A DNA stretch of 32,900 nucleotides from assembly GCA_022777585.1 (NCBI GenBank), contig JALFFZ010000159.1, positions 1 to 32,900 of the forward strand. Direction: 5' to 3'. Both the position numbers and the translations under genes were made by a program. The notes beneath the pieces were generated by a model. The model had not been told where the DNA came from. It saw only the letters and a list, made by a program, of their open reading frames with translations, and did no database searches. Below are positions 1 through 8,192 of the stretch, piece after piece; the stretch's first letter is position 1; each line of letters begins with the position of its first letter. Source of the stretch: Bacteroidales bacterium (GTDB lineage Bacteria > Bacteroidota > Bacteroidia > Bacteroidales > UBA932).

Positions 1-80
1 ATTTCTTTATCAAGGTATTCTTTGACTTTCTTCTCTTTGCTTCCTGCGGTCCTGAGGACGTACCATTTCTTCTCGCCCAT
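1..80 (-). CDS. nusG: Transcription termination/antitermination protein NusG (N-terminal part)
   Basis: Only the first 26 codons are inside the window; the gene runs off the left edge. The start codon is the ATG read at 80-78, and the peptide begins MGEKKWYVLRTAGSKEKKV, which matches the NusG N-terminal (NGN) domain opening, where a WYVL-type strand is followed by a Lys-rich helix. NusG binds RNA polymerase and links it to ribosomes or Rho. It lies 14 nt downstream of secE on the same strand, and the secE-nusG pair is one of the most conserved bacterial gene pairs, which supports the call despite the short stretch. The usual rplKAJL-rpoBC continuation cannot be seen here. Confidence 0.9.
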   Translation of the reverse strand, partial: MGEKKWYVLRTAGSKEKKVKEYLDKE

Positions 81-94
81 AGTGATGAATCAAA

Positions 95-283
95 TTACAA
101 CGTGTAGATTACTGTCATCAGATTCTGGAAAACGTAGTCAATCAAGAAAAGCGCAGCCGCAATGATGACGGTGGCAACCATGACAAGCAGAGCAGAACTC
201 TGAAGCTTTGCCCAGGTCGGCCAAGTCACCTTCTTGGTGAGCTCTTCGAAAGACCCTTTCACATAGTTAATGAACTTTCTCAT
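95..283 (-). CDS. secE: Preprotein translocase subunit SecE
   Basis: This 62-residue protein has the size and layout of the short, single-span SecE found in most bacteria. An amphipathic N-terminal part (residues 1-27) carries the conserved EELTKKVTWPTW segment, and one membrane helix follows (about residues 30-52). SecE clamps SecY in the SecYEG channel at the inner membrane. A purine-rich AAAGAAAAG precedes the ATG. It sits between tRNA-Trp and nusG in the tuf/secE/nusG block and is probably cotranscribed with them, since I see no separate consensus promoter in the 81-bp gap upstream. Confidence 0.95.
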   Translation of the reverse strand: MRKFINYVKGSFEELTKKVTWPTWAKLQSSALLVMVATVIIAAALFLIDYVFQNLMTVIYTL

Positions 284-364
284 CTTTTCTTTTAATGGAC
301 ACTGCGGATTGGAAGCTTTAGCAGAGTCTGTTAAACATTATCAAATCGTAACCTTTGATATCAG

Positions 365-436
365 CAGGGGCAGAGAGATTCGAACTCCCATCAATGGTTT
401 TGGAGACCACTATACTAACCCTTATACTATGCCCCT
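365..436 (-). tRNA. tRNA-Trp (anticodon CCA)
   Basis: The minus strand folds into a complete cloverleaf of 72 nt. The acceptor AGGGGCA pairs with TGCCCCT, the anticodon stem GTGGT/ACCAT encloses a CTCCAAA loop with anticodon CCA, the T arm is GGGAG/CTCTC, and the discriminator is G. CCA is not encoded. The gene lies between tuf and secE, a position for trnW that is conserved in many bacteria. Confidence 0.95.
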
Positions 437-442
437 GTATAA

Positions 443-470
443 GAGAGTGTCTGTGTCTCAAGACACTCTC
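443..470 (-). other. 10-bp inverted repeat between tuf and tRNA-Trp
   Basis: GAGAGTGTCT (443-452) and AGACACTCTC (461-470) are perfect reverse complements with an 8-nt loop, located 18 nt past the tuf stop codon. On the tuf strand it is followed only by TTAT and not by a T-run. It therefore looks more like an RNA-processing or mRNA 3'-end hairpin between tuf and tRNA-Trp than a strong intrinsic terminator. The function is inferred. Confidence 0.5.
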
Positions 471-488
471 AACTTATCGATTGTCAGA

Positions 489-1679
489 TTATTCGATAAT
501 CTTACCAACCTGGCCGGCGCCGACTGTACGTCCACCCTCACGGATAGCGAAACGAAGACCCTCGTTAAGCGCTACTGGAGTGATGAGATGTACCTTGATC
601 TCTACGTGATCGCCTGGCATAACCATCTCGGTTCCCTCTGGAAGAGTAATCTCACCGGTAACATCAAGTGTACGGATGAAGAACTGAGGACGGTAGTGGT
701 TGTGGAATGGAGTGTGACGTCCACCTTCCTCTTTCTTGAGGACGTAAATCTGAGCACTGAAGTCAGTGTGAGGAGTGATTGAGCCTGGCTTGGCAACAAC
801 CTCGCCCCTCTTGACATCCTTCTTGTCGATACCACGGAGGAGGAGACCTACGTTGTCACCAGCCTCACCCTGATCGAGGAGCTTGCGGAACATCTCGACA
901 CCGGTAACGGTAGTTGACCTAGGAGCGTCACCGAAACCTACGAGCTCAACAGGATCGTTCACGTGGATAGTACCAGTCTCGATACGGCCGGTAACAACAG
1001 TACCACGACCGGTGATTGAGAAGATGTCCTCGATAGGCATGAGGAATGGCTTCTCGTTCTCACGAACTGGGATAGGAATGTATGAGTCAACAGCATTCAT
1101 AAGGTCCATAACCTTGTCTTCCCACTCTTTCTCTCCGTTGAGTGCACCGAGAGCAGAGCCGCGGATGATAGGGCAATCCTCATCGAAATCATAGAATCCG
1201 AGAAGGTCGCGAACCTCCATCTCAACGAGGTCAAGCATCTCAGGATCGTCAACGAGGTCAACCTTGTTAAGGAAAACGACAATCTTAGGAACGTTAACCT
1301 GCTTTGCAAGGAGGATGTGCTCACGTGTCTGAGGCATAGGACCGTCAGTAGCGGCACAAACGAGGATAGCACCATCCATCTGGGCAGCACCGGTAACCAT
1401 GTTCTTCACGTAGTCAGCGTGGCCTGGGCAGTCAACGTGCGCATAGTGACGTGTCTCAGTCTCGTACTCGATGTGTGAAGAGTTGATGGTAATACCACGC
1501 TCCTTCTCCTCAGGAGCATTGTCGATCTGATCGAAAGACTTAATCTCCTCGCTACCGAAACCTCTCTCATGGAGTACCTTGGAGATGGCTGCGGTAAGAG
1601 TAGTCTTACCGTGGTCAACGTGGCCGATAGTACCGATGTTGACGTGCGGTTTGGTTCTTACAAATGTTTCTTTTGCCAT
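489..1679 (-). CDS. tuf: Elongation factor Tu
   Basis: The 396-residue protein is the normal length for EF-Tu, the GTPase that delivers aminoacyl-tRNA to the ribosome. The G1 P-loop GHVDHGKTT (about residues 19-27), the G3 DCPGHADYV and the G4 NKVD are all present. Domains 2 and 3 follow, with the typical [13 protein letters not shown] and the C-terminal end [13 protein letters not shown]. It is the last gene after four tRNAs (Thr, Tyr, Gly, Thr), the same order as the Escherichia coli thrU-tyrU-glyT-thrT-tufB operon, and is followed by tRNA-Trp, secE and nusG. The start ATG lies 44 nt after tRNA-Thr(GGU). Confidence 0.99.
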   Translation of the reverse strand: MAKETFVRTKPHVNIGTIGHVDHGKTTLTAAISKVLHERGFGSEEIKSFDQIDNAPEEKERGITINSSHIEYETETRHYAHVDCPGHADYVKNMVTGAAQMDGAILVCAATDGPMPQTREHILLAKQVNVPKIVVFLNKVDLVDDPEMLDLVEMEVRDLLGFYDFDEDCPIIRGSALGALNGEKEWEDKVMDLMNAVDSYIPIPVRENEKPFLMPIEDIFSITGRGTVVTGRIETGTIHVNDPVELVGFGDAPRSTTVTGVEMFRKLLDQGEAGDNVGLLLRGIDKKDVKRGEVVAKPGSITPHTDFSAQIYVLKKEEGGRHTPFHNHYRPQFFIRTLDVTGEITLPEGTEMVMPGDHVEIKVHLITPVALNEGLRFAIREGGRTVGAGQVGKIIE

Positions 1680-1723
1680 AATATTATGTTTTTAATATGT
1701 TATTGCTGTATAAACACATTTAG

Positions 1724-1795
<72 letters not shown>

Positions 1796-1807
1796 GACCT
1801 GTATTGG

Positions 1808-1880
1808 AGCGGAAAACGAGGTTCGAACTCGCGACCCTCAGCTTGGAAGGCTGATGCTCTACCAACTGAGCTACTTCCGC
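1808..1880 (-). tRNA. tRNA-Gly (anticodon UCC)
   Basis: The 73-nt cloverleaf has acceptor GCGGAAG/TTTCCGC with one G-U pair, and an anticodon stem TCAGC/GCTGA around CTTCCAA (anticodon TCC). The T arm is GCGAG/CTCGT. It lies between tRNA-Thr(GGU) and tRNA-Tyr in the tRNA-tuf operon. Confidence 0.95.
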
Positions 1881-1888
1881 GATTATGG

Positions 1889-1971
1889 TGGGAGAAGATG
1901 GATTCGAACCACCGAAGGCATAAGCCAGCAGATTTACAGTCTGCCCCATTTGGCCACTCTGGTATTCTCCC
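1889..1971 (-). tRNA. tRNA-Tyr (anticodon GUA)
   Basis: This is an 83-nt class II tRNA with an extended variable arm. The acceptor is GGGAGAA/TTCTCCC, and the anticodon stem CAGAC/ATCTG region surrounds anticodon GTA. The discriminator is A and CCA is not encoded. Confidence 0.95.
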
Positions 1972-1987
1972 GATTTTTTACTACGCT

Positions 1988-2130
1988 CCTTTCGGAAACG
2001 TATCTGAAAAATTTCTTACAAAGAACTTCTGAGCCGATGGAGGGAGTCGAACCCACGACCCCGAGATTACAAATCACGTGCTCTGGCCAACTGAGCTACA
2101 TCGGCGTTGTCGCCCTACGTTTCCGAAGGG
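1988..2130. repeat. Inverted repeat flanking tRNA-Thr(UGU)
   Basis: The 15-mer at 1988-2002 (CCTTTCGGAAACGTA) matches the reverse complement of 2116-2130 at 14 of 15 positions. The arms lie on either side of tRNA-Thr(UGU), so in the primary transcript they could form a stem that presents the tRNA for processing. That role is inferred. Confidence 0.6.
2032..2105 (-). tRNA. tRNA-Thr (anticodon UGU), first gene of the tRNA-tuf operon
   Basis: The 74-nt cloverleaf has a perfect acceptor GCCGATG/CATCGGC. The anticodon loop TTTGTAA gives anticodon TGT. Two helices each carry a U-U mismatch: the anticodon stem CGTGA/TCTCG at 29-41 and the T stem GTGGG/CCCTC at 50-64. The position and the isoacceptor match the first tRNA of the E. 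coli thrU-tufB operon. Confidence 0.9.
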
Positions 2131-2134
2131 ATTG

Positions 2135-2165
2135 CAAAGATAGGCATTAATTCTGATTCTCCAAA
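2135..2165 (-). promoter_or_regulatory. Promoter of the tRNA-tuf-secE operon
   Basis: On the minus strand TTTG (2165-2162) is separated by exactly 19 nt from TATCTTTG (2142-2135). This is a full match to the Bacteroidota -33/-7 consensus (TTTG-N19-TAnnTTTG). The predicted transcript starts about 25 nt before tRNA-Thr(UGU). The promoter overlaps the stop codon of dxs at 2147-2149. Confidence 0.8.
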
Positions 2166-4051
2166 ATTTTTTCACTTTTTTCTTCAAAAATCAGCATTTC
2201 CCTGATTTTCGCACCGATTCCAGCGGCATCAAGACCGCATTCGGAACGCTGTGAGGCCTGTCTGTCCTGCCCTATATATTTGTCCGGGATGCCGAGGCCC
2301 TTAAGATTGACCTTGTGCCCGGAGATTGCCATATACTCTGCGACCGCACCGAACAGGCCGCCGGCCAGAGATCCGTCCTCGACCGTGAGAACATTGCCCG
2401 TTGCAGCAGCAGCCTCAAGAATGGACTTGTCAATCGGCTTTATATACCTTATATCGTAAACTGCCGGCAGTACACCGGTTTCCTTCCTGATTGTCGAGGC
2501 TGCCTCAAGTGCCGCGGAAGCCATAGGACCAGCGGTGAGAACGGCAAAACGGCCGTCCCCCTCCTGAAGGCATTCTCCACGGCCCGGCTCGAGAATCGCA
2601 TAATCAGCATTCCTCCAATCCACGCCTTCACCGCAACCTCTCGGATAACGTATGATGAACGGGCCGCCGGGATAACGCGAGGCCGTGTACATCAGGCGTT
2701 TAAGCTCAATCTCATTGCGCGGGGCGGAGACTATGGCATTGGGAACAGGCCTGTAGGCTGCCAGGTCCAGGCATCCGTGATGGGTCGCCCCGTCCTCCCC
2801 CACCAGACCGGCCCTGTCGAAGCAAAGCACTACAGGGAGGTTCTGCATTGCCACATCGTGGATAATCTCATCGTATGCCCTCTGGGAAAATGACGAATAT
2901 ATGTTGCAGAACGGCTTCATTCCGCCTGCGGCAAGTCCAGCGGAGAATGTGACAGCGTGCTCCTCCTCGATGCCGACATCGAAGAAACGGGAAGGAATCT
3001 CCCTCGCCAGAATGTTCATCCCGCAGCCGGTTGACATTGCAGGAGTAATGCCCACAATACGTTCATCCTTCCTGGCAAGGTCGAGGAGCACCTCCCCGAA
3101 CACGTCCTGATATCGGTCAGCCTTGCGAATCCCGGCAATTCTCTCGCCTGTAACAGGGTTGAACTTGCCCGGGGCATGCCAGACCACAGGGTCATTCTCG
3201 GCGGGAGCATAGCCCTTGCCCTTCTTCGTGATAGTATGCAGGATTCTCGGTCCTTTGATGTCCCTGAGCCTGCGCAATGCATCCAGGACAGCGTCAATGT
3301 CATTGCCGTCAATAGGTCCGAAATATCTGAAACCGAGGGACTCGAAGAAGGCCCCGTGATAGCCTCCGAGTATTGACGACTTGGTACCACGGACCACTTT
3401 CTGCATCTTTTCCCTGAACTTGCCTTCCCCGATGCTGTTCCATATCTTGTCCTTGAGACGGAGATATCTCGGGTCAGTGGTCAGTTTCAGGAGATGATTG
3501 TGTATGCCGCCAATATTCTTGTCAATGGAGATATTGTTGTCATTCAGGATAATGAGAATGTCACTCCGGCTTGCCCCGGCATTGTTCAGACCCTCGAGAG
3601 CGAGGCCTCCGGTCAGGGCTCCGTCCCCGATTACGGCAATGGATTTGTCACTGCGGCCGCAAATCTTCGCGGCATAGGAATAGCCGAGGGCGGCTGATAT
3701 GGATGTGGAGGAATGTCCGACACCGAAAGCGTCATAAGGGCTCTCCGAAATCTTCGGGAAGCCGCTCAGCCCGTCCCTCATCCTGTTCCTGAGGAAGGCT
3801 TCCCTCCTTCCTGTCAGGATTTTGTGGGCATATGCCTGATGGCCCACGTCAAAGACAATCTTGTCCTCAGGGGTATTGAAGACATAATGCAGCCCGACAA
3901 TCAGTTCCACGGCGCCAAGGCTTGAGCCAAGATGCCCGGGATTGGTCGAGCAGCATTCTATCATATATTGACGGATTTCCGCGCAAAGGCCGGCAAGTTC
4001 ACCCTGCTCAAGCCCGCGGAGCTCCTCTGGTGTATTGATTTTCTCCAGCAT
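2147..4051 (-). CDS. dxs: 1-deoxy-D-xylulose-5-phosphate synthase
   Basis: DXS condenses pyruvate and glyceraldehyde 3-phosphate with thiamine diphosphate, the first step of the MEP isoprenoid pathway. It may supply the undecaprenyl carrier used by the dcw enzymes. From the start MLEKINTPEELRGL the protein has 634 residues, a normal length. The ThDP-binding motif is visible as GDGALTGG (about 142-149) with NDNNIS (about 170-175), and the transketolase central and C-terminal domains follow. The frame is open to an ATG at 4117, but a TATATTTG -7 element at 4102-4095 puts the likely transcript start downstream of it, so I chose 4051. It is divergent from the MFS pair. Confidence 0.96.
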   Translation of the reverse strand: MLEKINTPEELRGLEQGELAGLCAEIRQYMIECCSTNPGHLGSSLGAVELIVGLHYVFNTPEDKIVFDVGHQAYAHKILTGRREAFLRNRMRDGLSGFPKISESPYDAFGVGHSSTSISAALGYSYAAKICGRSDKSIAVIGDGALTGGLALEGLNNAGASRSDILIILNDNNISIDKNIGGIHNHLLKLTTDPRYLRLKDKIWNSIGEGKFREKMQKVVRGTKSSILGGYHGAFFESLGFRYFGPIDGNDIDAVLDALRRLRDIKGPRILHTITKKGKGYAPAENDPVVWHAPGKFNPVTGERIAGIRKADRYQDVFGEVLLDLARKDERIVGITPAMSTGCGMNILAREIPSRFFDVGIEEEHAVTFSAGLAAGGMKPFCNIYSSFSQRAYDEIIHDVAMQNLPVVLCFDRAGLVGEDGATHHGCLDLAAYRPVPNAIVSAPRNEIELKRLMYTASRYPGGPFIIRYPRGCGEGVDWRNADYAILEPGRGECLQEGDGRFAVLTAGPMASAALEAASTIRKETGVLPAVYDIRYIKPIDKSILEAAAATGNVLTVEDGSLAGGLFGAVAEYMAISGHKVNLKGLGIPDKYIGQDRQASQRSECGLDAAGIGAKIREMLIFEEKSEKILENQN

Positions 4052-4094
4052 AATACTAATGAATCGGGTCAGCCGCCAGGGCCAGCCCAGACTA

Positions 4095-4102
4095 CAAATA
4101 TA
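4095..4102 (-). promoter_or_regulatory. Putative -7 element for dxs
   Basis: TATATTTG on the minus strand matches TAnnTTTG and lies 43 nt before the chosen dxs ATG. No clear TTTG is found at 19-21 nt upstream, so only the -7 half is supported. Confidence 0.5.
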
Positions 4103-4186
4103 CAAAACCAAATCCAAAATCTTGCGTTTTTGTCATTATTTCAATAAATTGCAGGGATTTTGCGAGACAATCAAAACCAAACCAAT

Positions 4187-5563
4187 ATGACAAAGGCTCA
4201 AAAATTAATGAATGACAGCGCGATAGCCCGCTGGTCAGTGCTCGTCCTGATAGCGCTGATGATGTTCTTCGGCTATATGTTCGTGGACGTCATGTCCCCT
4301 CTCAAAACAATGATAGAGTCCACAAGAGGCTGGAACTCATCCGTTTTCGGTACATACGCAGCATCAGAATACTTCCTCAATGTATTCTGTTTCTTCCTCA
4401 TCTTCGCAGGCATCATCCTCGACAAGATGGGAGTGAGATTCACCGGACTCCTCTCCGCATCCCTGATGGTGGGCGGAGCCGCCATAAAGTATATCGGTAT
4501 CAGCGACGCATTCCAGACCTCGGCTCTCTGCGGCTGGCTTGACAGCTGGTGGGTGGCCCTTCCGGGAAGCGCCAAGATGGCCTGCCTCGGATTCATGATT
4601 TTCGGATGCGGCTGTGAAATGGCCGGAACAACCGTATCCAAGGCCATTGCAAAGTGGTTCAAGGGCAAGGAAATGGCTCTTGCAATGGGTCTCGAGATGG
4701 CAATTGCCAGACTCGGAGTATTCGCCGTAATGTGGATTTCACCTATGATTGCCGGCAAGTTCGACGGCTCCGTTGTGGCCCCTGTAGGCTTCTGCACCGC
4801 CCTCCTCGTGGTAGGTCTCCTCTTCTTCCTCATCTTCACATTCATGGACAGGAAGTTCGACTCCCAGCTTATGGCGGCAGGCCTTCTGACAGCGGAGAAA
4901 TCCCCGGAGGACGAGTTCCACCTCAGCGATCTCGGCAAGATTTTCTCCAGCAAGATGTTCTGGATTGTGGCCCTGCTCTGCGTGCTCTACTACAGCGCCA
5001 TCTTCCCATTCCAGAGATATGCCCCGAACTATCTTGAGGTCACCCTCAATGTGGATGCCGAGACAGCTTCAAGACTCTTCAGCTGCTTCCCTATTCTCGC
5101 AATGGCACTCACTCCGTTCCTCGGAGCCTTCCTGGACTTCAAGGGCAAGGGTGCCTCAATGCTCATGCTCGGAGCCATCATAATGATTGTATGCCACCTG
5201 AGTTTCGCATTCATCCTCCCGGCATTCCCGAGCAAGGCTCTCGCCCTCATCCTCATCGTGACATTGGGAGTATCCTTCTCTCTCGTGCCTGCCGCTCTCT
5301 GGCCTTCAGTGCCTAAGATCATTGACGAGAAGATTCTCGGCTCTGCCTACTGCCTCATCTTCTGGGTACAGAATATCGGTCTCTGCCTCGTACCTCTCCT
5401 TATCGGAATGGTTCTCGAAAGCACAGGCGGATACACCGCGCCTATGATTATCTTCTCTTCATTCGGCGTACTCGCATTCATCCTGACCTTCCTGCTCAAG
5501 ATCGAGGACAAGAGAAAGGGCTACAGGCTCGAGGAGCCTAACGTTGCAAAGAAAGATGAATAA
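4187..5563 (+). CDS. MFS transporter, MFSD1-like (first of a tandem pair)
   Basis: A 458-residue polytopic inner-membrane protein with about 12 predicted helices and the central hydrophilic loop of the major facilitator superfamily. A motif-A-like LDKMGVR occurs between helices 2 and 3. The segment KWFKGKEMALAMGLEMAIAR resembles the region after helix 4 of MFSD1-type carriers (WFKGKE, LxxGLxxAxARLG). MFSD1 exports dipeptides from lysosomes, but substrate transfer to this protein is only a guess. The frame opens with TTG at 4160; the ATG at 4187 is preferred. The next gene overlaps its end by 8 nt and is a paralogue, so the two are probably cotranscribed. Confidence 0.85.
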   Translation: MTKAQKLMNDSAIARWSVLVLIALMMFFGYMFVDVMSPLKTMIESTRGWNSSVFGTYAASEYFLNVFCFFLIFAGIILDKMGVRFTGLLSASLMVGGAAIKYIGISDAFQTSALCGWLDSWWVALPGSAKMACLGFMIFGCGCEMAGTTVSKAIAKWFKGKEMALAMGLEMAIARLGVFAVMWISPMIAGKFDGSVVAPVGFCTALLVVGLLFFLIFTFMDRKFDSQLMAAGLLTAEKSPEDEFHLSDLGKIFSSKMFWIVALLCVLYYSAIFPFQRYAPNYLEVTLNVDAETASRLFSCFPILAMALTPFLGAFLDFKGKGASMLMLGAIIMIVCHLSFAFILPAFPSKALALILIVTLGVSFSLVPAALWPSVPKIIDEKILGSAYCLIFWVQNIGLCLVPLLIGMVLESTGGYTAPMIIFSSFGVLAFILTFLLKIEDKRKGYRLEEPNVAKKDE

Positions 5564-6893
5564 AAGGAAAGCGGCGGCATCGTGCTGGGCGGCATTGGCC
5601 TGTCTTGTCGTGCCGATGTTCGCATCGTATTTCTTCGATGACATGTTCTCATCCCTCTCCCAGCTGTTCCGCAACCCGGAACTCCTGGAACTGGGATGGG
5701 ATTCAGCTGATTACGGCTTCTATGCCGGCGGATATTCATTCCTCTGCGTGTGGGGCGGCCTCATTGTCTGCGGAATGCTGCTGGACAAGTGGGGAGTGAG
5801 GGTGACAGGCTCCATCTTCGTGGGAATGATGACAGCCGGAGCGGCCCTGGTAACCTTCGCCATCACCTCCGGAATGGCTCCGAAAACCTCATTGACAGTG
5901 GCCTATGTGGGATGCACGCTCTTCGGGCTGGGCAGCGAGATTGCCGGAGTCGGAGTAACCAGGTCCATCGCCAAATGGTTCAAGGGCAGGAACATGGCAT
6001 TCGCAATGGGCCTACAGCTGGCCATAGCCCGTCTGGGAACCGCCCTGGCCCTTATTCTTTCGCCGATGCTGGTGAAGGCCAAGGCCGAAGGGGAAATCTA
6101 CACCCTTCTCGAGACAGCAAAGCCTGCATTCTTCGGACTGGCATTGCTCCTCCTCGGCACAGTTCTCTGGGCCGTGTTCGTGATGATGGATGCAAGATTC
6201 GACGCACAGAACGGCCTCACGGACAGGAAGGAGAGGAAAGAGGAGGACGAATTCAAATTCTCCGACATATTCAAGGTGCTGTCCAACAAGCACTTCATAA
6301 TGTCGGCCCTGCTCTGCGTATTCTTCTACTGCAGCATCATATCGTTCAAGAAGTTCGCCACGTCAATATTGATTCCGAGATTTGACCTTCCGGCAGAGAG
6401 CGCCAGCCTGATGGTGTCCCTGATACCGTTCTCCACGGTAATCTTCGCCCCTCTGTTCGGTTCGCTGGTGGACAAGGTCGGCAAGGGTACAAGATGGATG
6501 ATCGCGGGTTCGGTTCTCGTTCTCATTGCACATATCATCATCGCCTTCGCACCTGAAGGGGTGAGCGGCTTCGGATATGCAGGCATCGCGATTCTCGGCG
6601 TGGGATATTCCATCGTCCCGGCAGCCCTGTGGCCTACCGTGTCGAAAATAGTCCCGGAGAAGAATCTCGGAACGGCATATTCCCTCATCTACTGGATTCA
6701 GAATATGGGAATGCTGCTGGTGCCGATTGCCGTGGGCTTCATATTCAGGAATACGGAATCAGGAAAGATTGCGGCTCTCCATTCAGAGTATGTGTTCCTG
6801 GCTCTCTGTGTGCTGGCAATAGTTGTGTCCCTGCTCTACGCAAGGTCTTCGGACAGGAATCCGGATCTGGGGCTGGACAGGGCTAACGGGTAA
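5556..6893 (+). CDS. MFS transporter, MFSD1-like (second of a tandem pair)
   Basis: A 445-residue, roughly 12-helix carrier clearly paralogous to its upstream neighbour. Shared features are LDKWGVRVTG after helix 2, KWFKGRNMAFAMGLQLAIAR after helix 4, the FKFSD loop before helix 7 and a GxGYSIVPAALWPTVSKI stretch near helix 10. The ATG at 5556 overlaps the upstream stop codon and keeps the frame; an in-frame TTG at 5544 is less likely. The 3' end overlaps the convergent truB by 11 bp. The tandem arrangement suggests duplicated carriers with divided substrates or a heteromer; the sequence does not say which. Confidence 0.85.
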   Translation: MNKRKAAASCWAALACLVVPMFASYFFDDMFSSLSQLFRNPELLELGWDSADYGFYAGGYSFLCVWGGLIVCGMLLDKWGVRVTGSIFVGMMTAGAALVTFAITSGMAPKTSLTVAYVGCTLFGLGSEIAGVGVTRSIAKWFKGRNMAFAMGLQLAIARLGTALALILSPMLVKAKAEGEIYTLLETAKPAFFGLALLLLGTVLWAVFVMMDARFDAQNGLTDRKERKEEDEFKFSDIFKVLSNKHFIMSALLCVFFYCSIISFKKFATSILIPRFDLPAESASLMVSLIPFSTVIFAPLFGSLVDKVGKGTRWMIAGSVLVLIAHIIIAFAPEGVSGFGYAGIAILGVGYSIVPAALWPTVSKIVPEKNLGTAYSLIYWIQNMGMLLVPIAVGFIFRNTESGKIAALHSEYVFLALCVLAIVVSLLYARSSDRNPDLGLDRANG

Positions 6894-7746
6894 GTATCCG
6901 GACGGCCGCGTCAACGCTGAGGGCGTCCTCAACCCTGAAGCCGCCTGTACGGGTACGGCGCAGGGATGCGAGATGGGCACCGGAGCCCAATGCCTCCCCG
7001 AGGTCACGGGCAAGGGCCCGCACATAAGTCCCCTTTGAACATACTACACGTATATCCGCCTGAGGAAGATGGAGTTGCGAATTGTCAGTGACATTGATCC
7101 TGAGATTCCGGCCGTCTTCCTCAGACGTTTCATACTGCTTGGACGGCACACCCTCGGGCCAGAATCGCAGGAGCTCCATTTCCCTTATTTCAATCATCTG
7201 CTTTGACAGAAGGTCAGCCACAGAATGGTCAAATTCAGCGGCATCTCCGCTTTTCATCTTCTTCCATTCCTTTCTGGCAAGCTCATAGGCCCGGACCCCG
7301 TCCACTGACTTGGCGGAGAAAAGAGGGGCGACCTGCTCCTGTATTCCGATGAATGATGGCAGTACCGCCTTGAGAGCGTCCTCAGAGACGCCTTCGGTCG
7401 GATATCTCGCATCAATTTCTTTCTCAAGGTCGTATGAAGGTGTCGTAGCCCCGAATGCGACCCCGGCGACATATTCCTTCTCGTGACGCTGGAACTCCTC
7501 GGCCTGACGCGTGGCCTTGCCGATGCAGACGAGGAGGACACCCGTGGCAAGAGGGTCCAATGTCCCTGCGTGTCCAACCTTGAGGTTCTTCTTGTGAAAA
7601 TGCCTGCAGGCGCAATACTTCAGCTTCCTGATGACATCGGCGGAAGTCCATCTGTAAGGCTTGTCCACAGGAACGACAATGCCCTCCGGATAGTCGTCAA
7701 TACTATCGGAGAGCACTATGTCGAGATGTCTGTTGTCCAGTATCAT
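6883..7746 (-). CDS. truB: tRNA pseudouridine(55) synthase TruB
   Basis: TruB converts U55 in the T loop of tRNAs to pseudouridine. The protein has 287 residues with the catalytic motif GHAGTLDPLATGVL (Asp about 64), the preceding VDKPYRWTSADV strand, and RVVCSKGTYVRALARDLG near the C-terminus. The Y-R pair in DKPYRWTS replaces the more usual DKPxGWTS. Its ATG overlaps the rpiB stop (ATGA), so translation is probably coupled; it is the last gene of gltX-rpiB-truB. The 3' end overlaps the convergent MFS gene, and no terminator is seen between them. Confidence 0.96.
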   Translation of the reverse strand: MILDNRHLDIVLSDSIDDYPEGIVVPVDKPYRWTSADVIRKLKYCACRHFHKKNLKVGHAGTLDPLATGVLLVCIGKATRQAEEFQRHEKEYVAGVAFGATTPSYDLEKEIDARYPTEGVSEDALKAVLPSFIGIQEQVAPLFSAKSVDGVRAYELARKEWKKMKSGDAAEFDHSVADLLSKQMIEIREMELLRFWPEGVPSKQYETSEEDGRNLRINVTDNSQLHLPQADIRVVCSKGTYVRALARDLGEALGSGAHLASLRRTRTGGFRVEDALSVDAAVRILTR

Positions 7747-8174
7747 TGAACCGGAATCTTGTCAATTCTGCGCTGGTGGCGTCCGCCCTCGAACCCGGTT
7801 TCAAGCCAGGTCATCGTCATCATCTGAATCATCCTGTAGGAGACAAAGCGGGCTGGCATCACGAGGACATTGGCATTGTTGTGAGCCTTGACGAGACGGG
7901 CGATTTCCGTTCCCCAGGCAAGGCCGGCGCGGATTCCGCGGTGCTTGTTCAATGTCATTGCCATACCGTTGCCGGTTCCGCACATTGCGATGCCGCAATC
8001 CACCTCACCCTTCTCCACGGCCTCCGCGAGAGGATGGGCGACATCCGGATAATCCATACTGTCGGTCGTGTCTGTACCGAAGTTGACAACCTCATAGCCC
8101 TTCTTCTCGAGATAAGGGATGAGCCTGGTCTTGTAGTCCACGCCTGCGTGGTCGCTGCAGATTCCGATTTTCAT
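7743..8174 (-). CDS. rpiB: Ribose-5-phosphate isomerase B
   Basis: A 143-residue LacAB/RpiB-family enzyme that interconverts ribose 5-phosphate and ribulose 5-phosphate in the pentose phosphate pathway. The N-terminal ICSDHAGVDYK binds substrate phosphate, and AMCGTGNGMAM contains the catalytic Cys. GIRAGLAW and a C-terminal RHQRRIDKI are also typical of the family. It lies 18 nt after gltX and overlaps truB by 4 nt. Length and motifs leave little doubt about the family. Confidence 0.95.
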   Translation of the reverse strand: MKIGICSDHAGVDYKTRLIPYLEKKGYEVVNFGTDTTDSMDYPDVAHPLAEAVEKGEVDCGIAMCGTGNGMAMTLNKHRGIRAGLAWGTEIARLVKAHNNANVLVMPARFVSYRMIQMMTMTWLETGFEGGRHQRRIDKIPVQ

Positions 8175-8192
8175 ATATCCTGGTCAATTAAA

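Noticed and set aside
443..470. Strong intrinsic terminator after tuf
   Set aside because: The stem is good but there is no T-run, and tRNA-Trp, secE and nusG follow on the same strand.
4052..4117. Upstream start for dxs adding 22 residues
   Set aside because: The added residues have no family similarity, and the -7 element at 4102-4095 lies within them.
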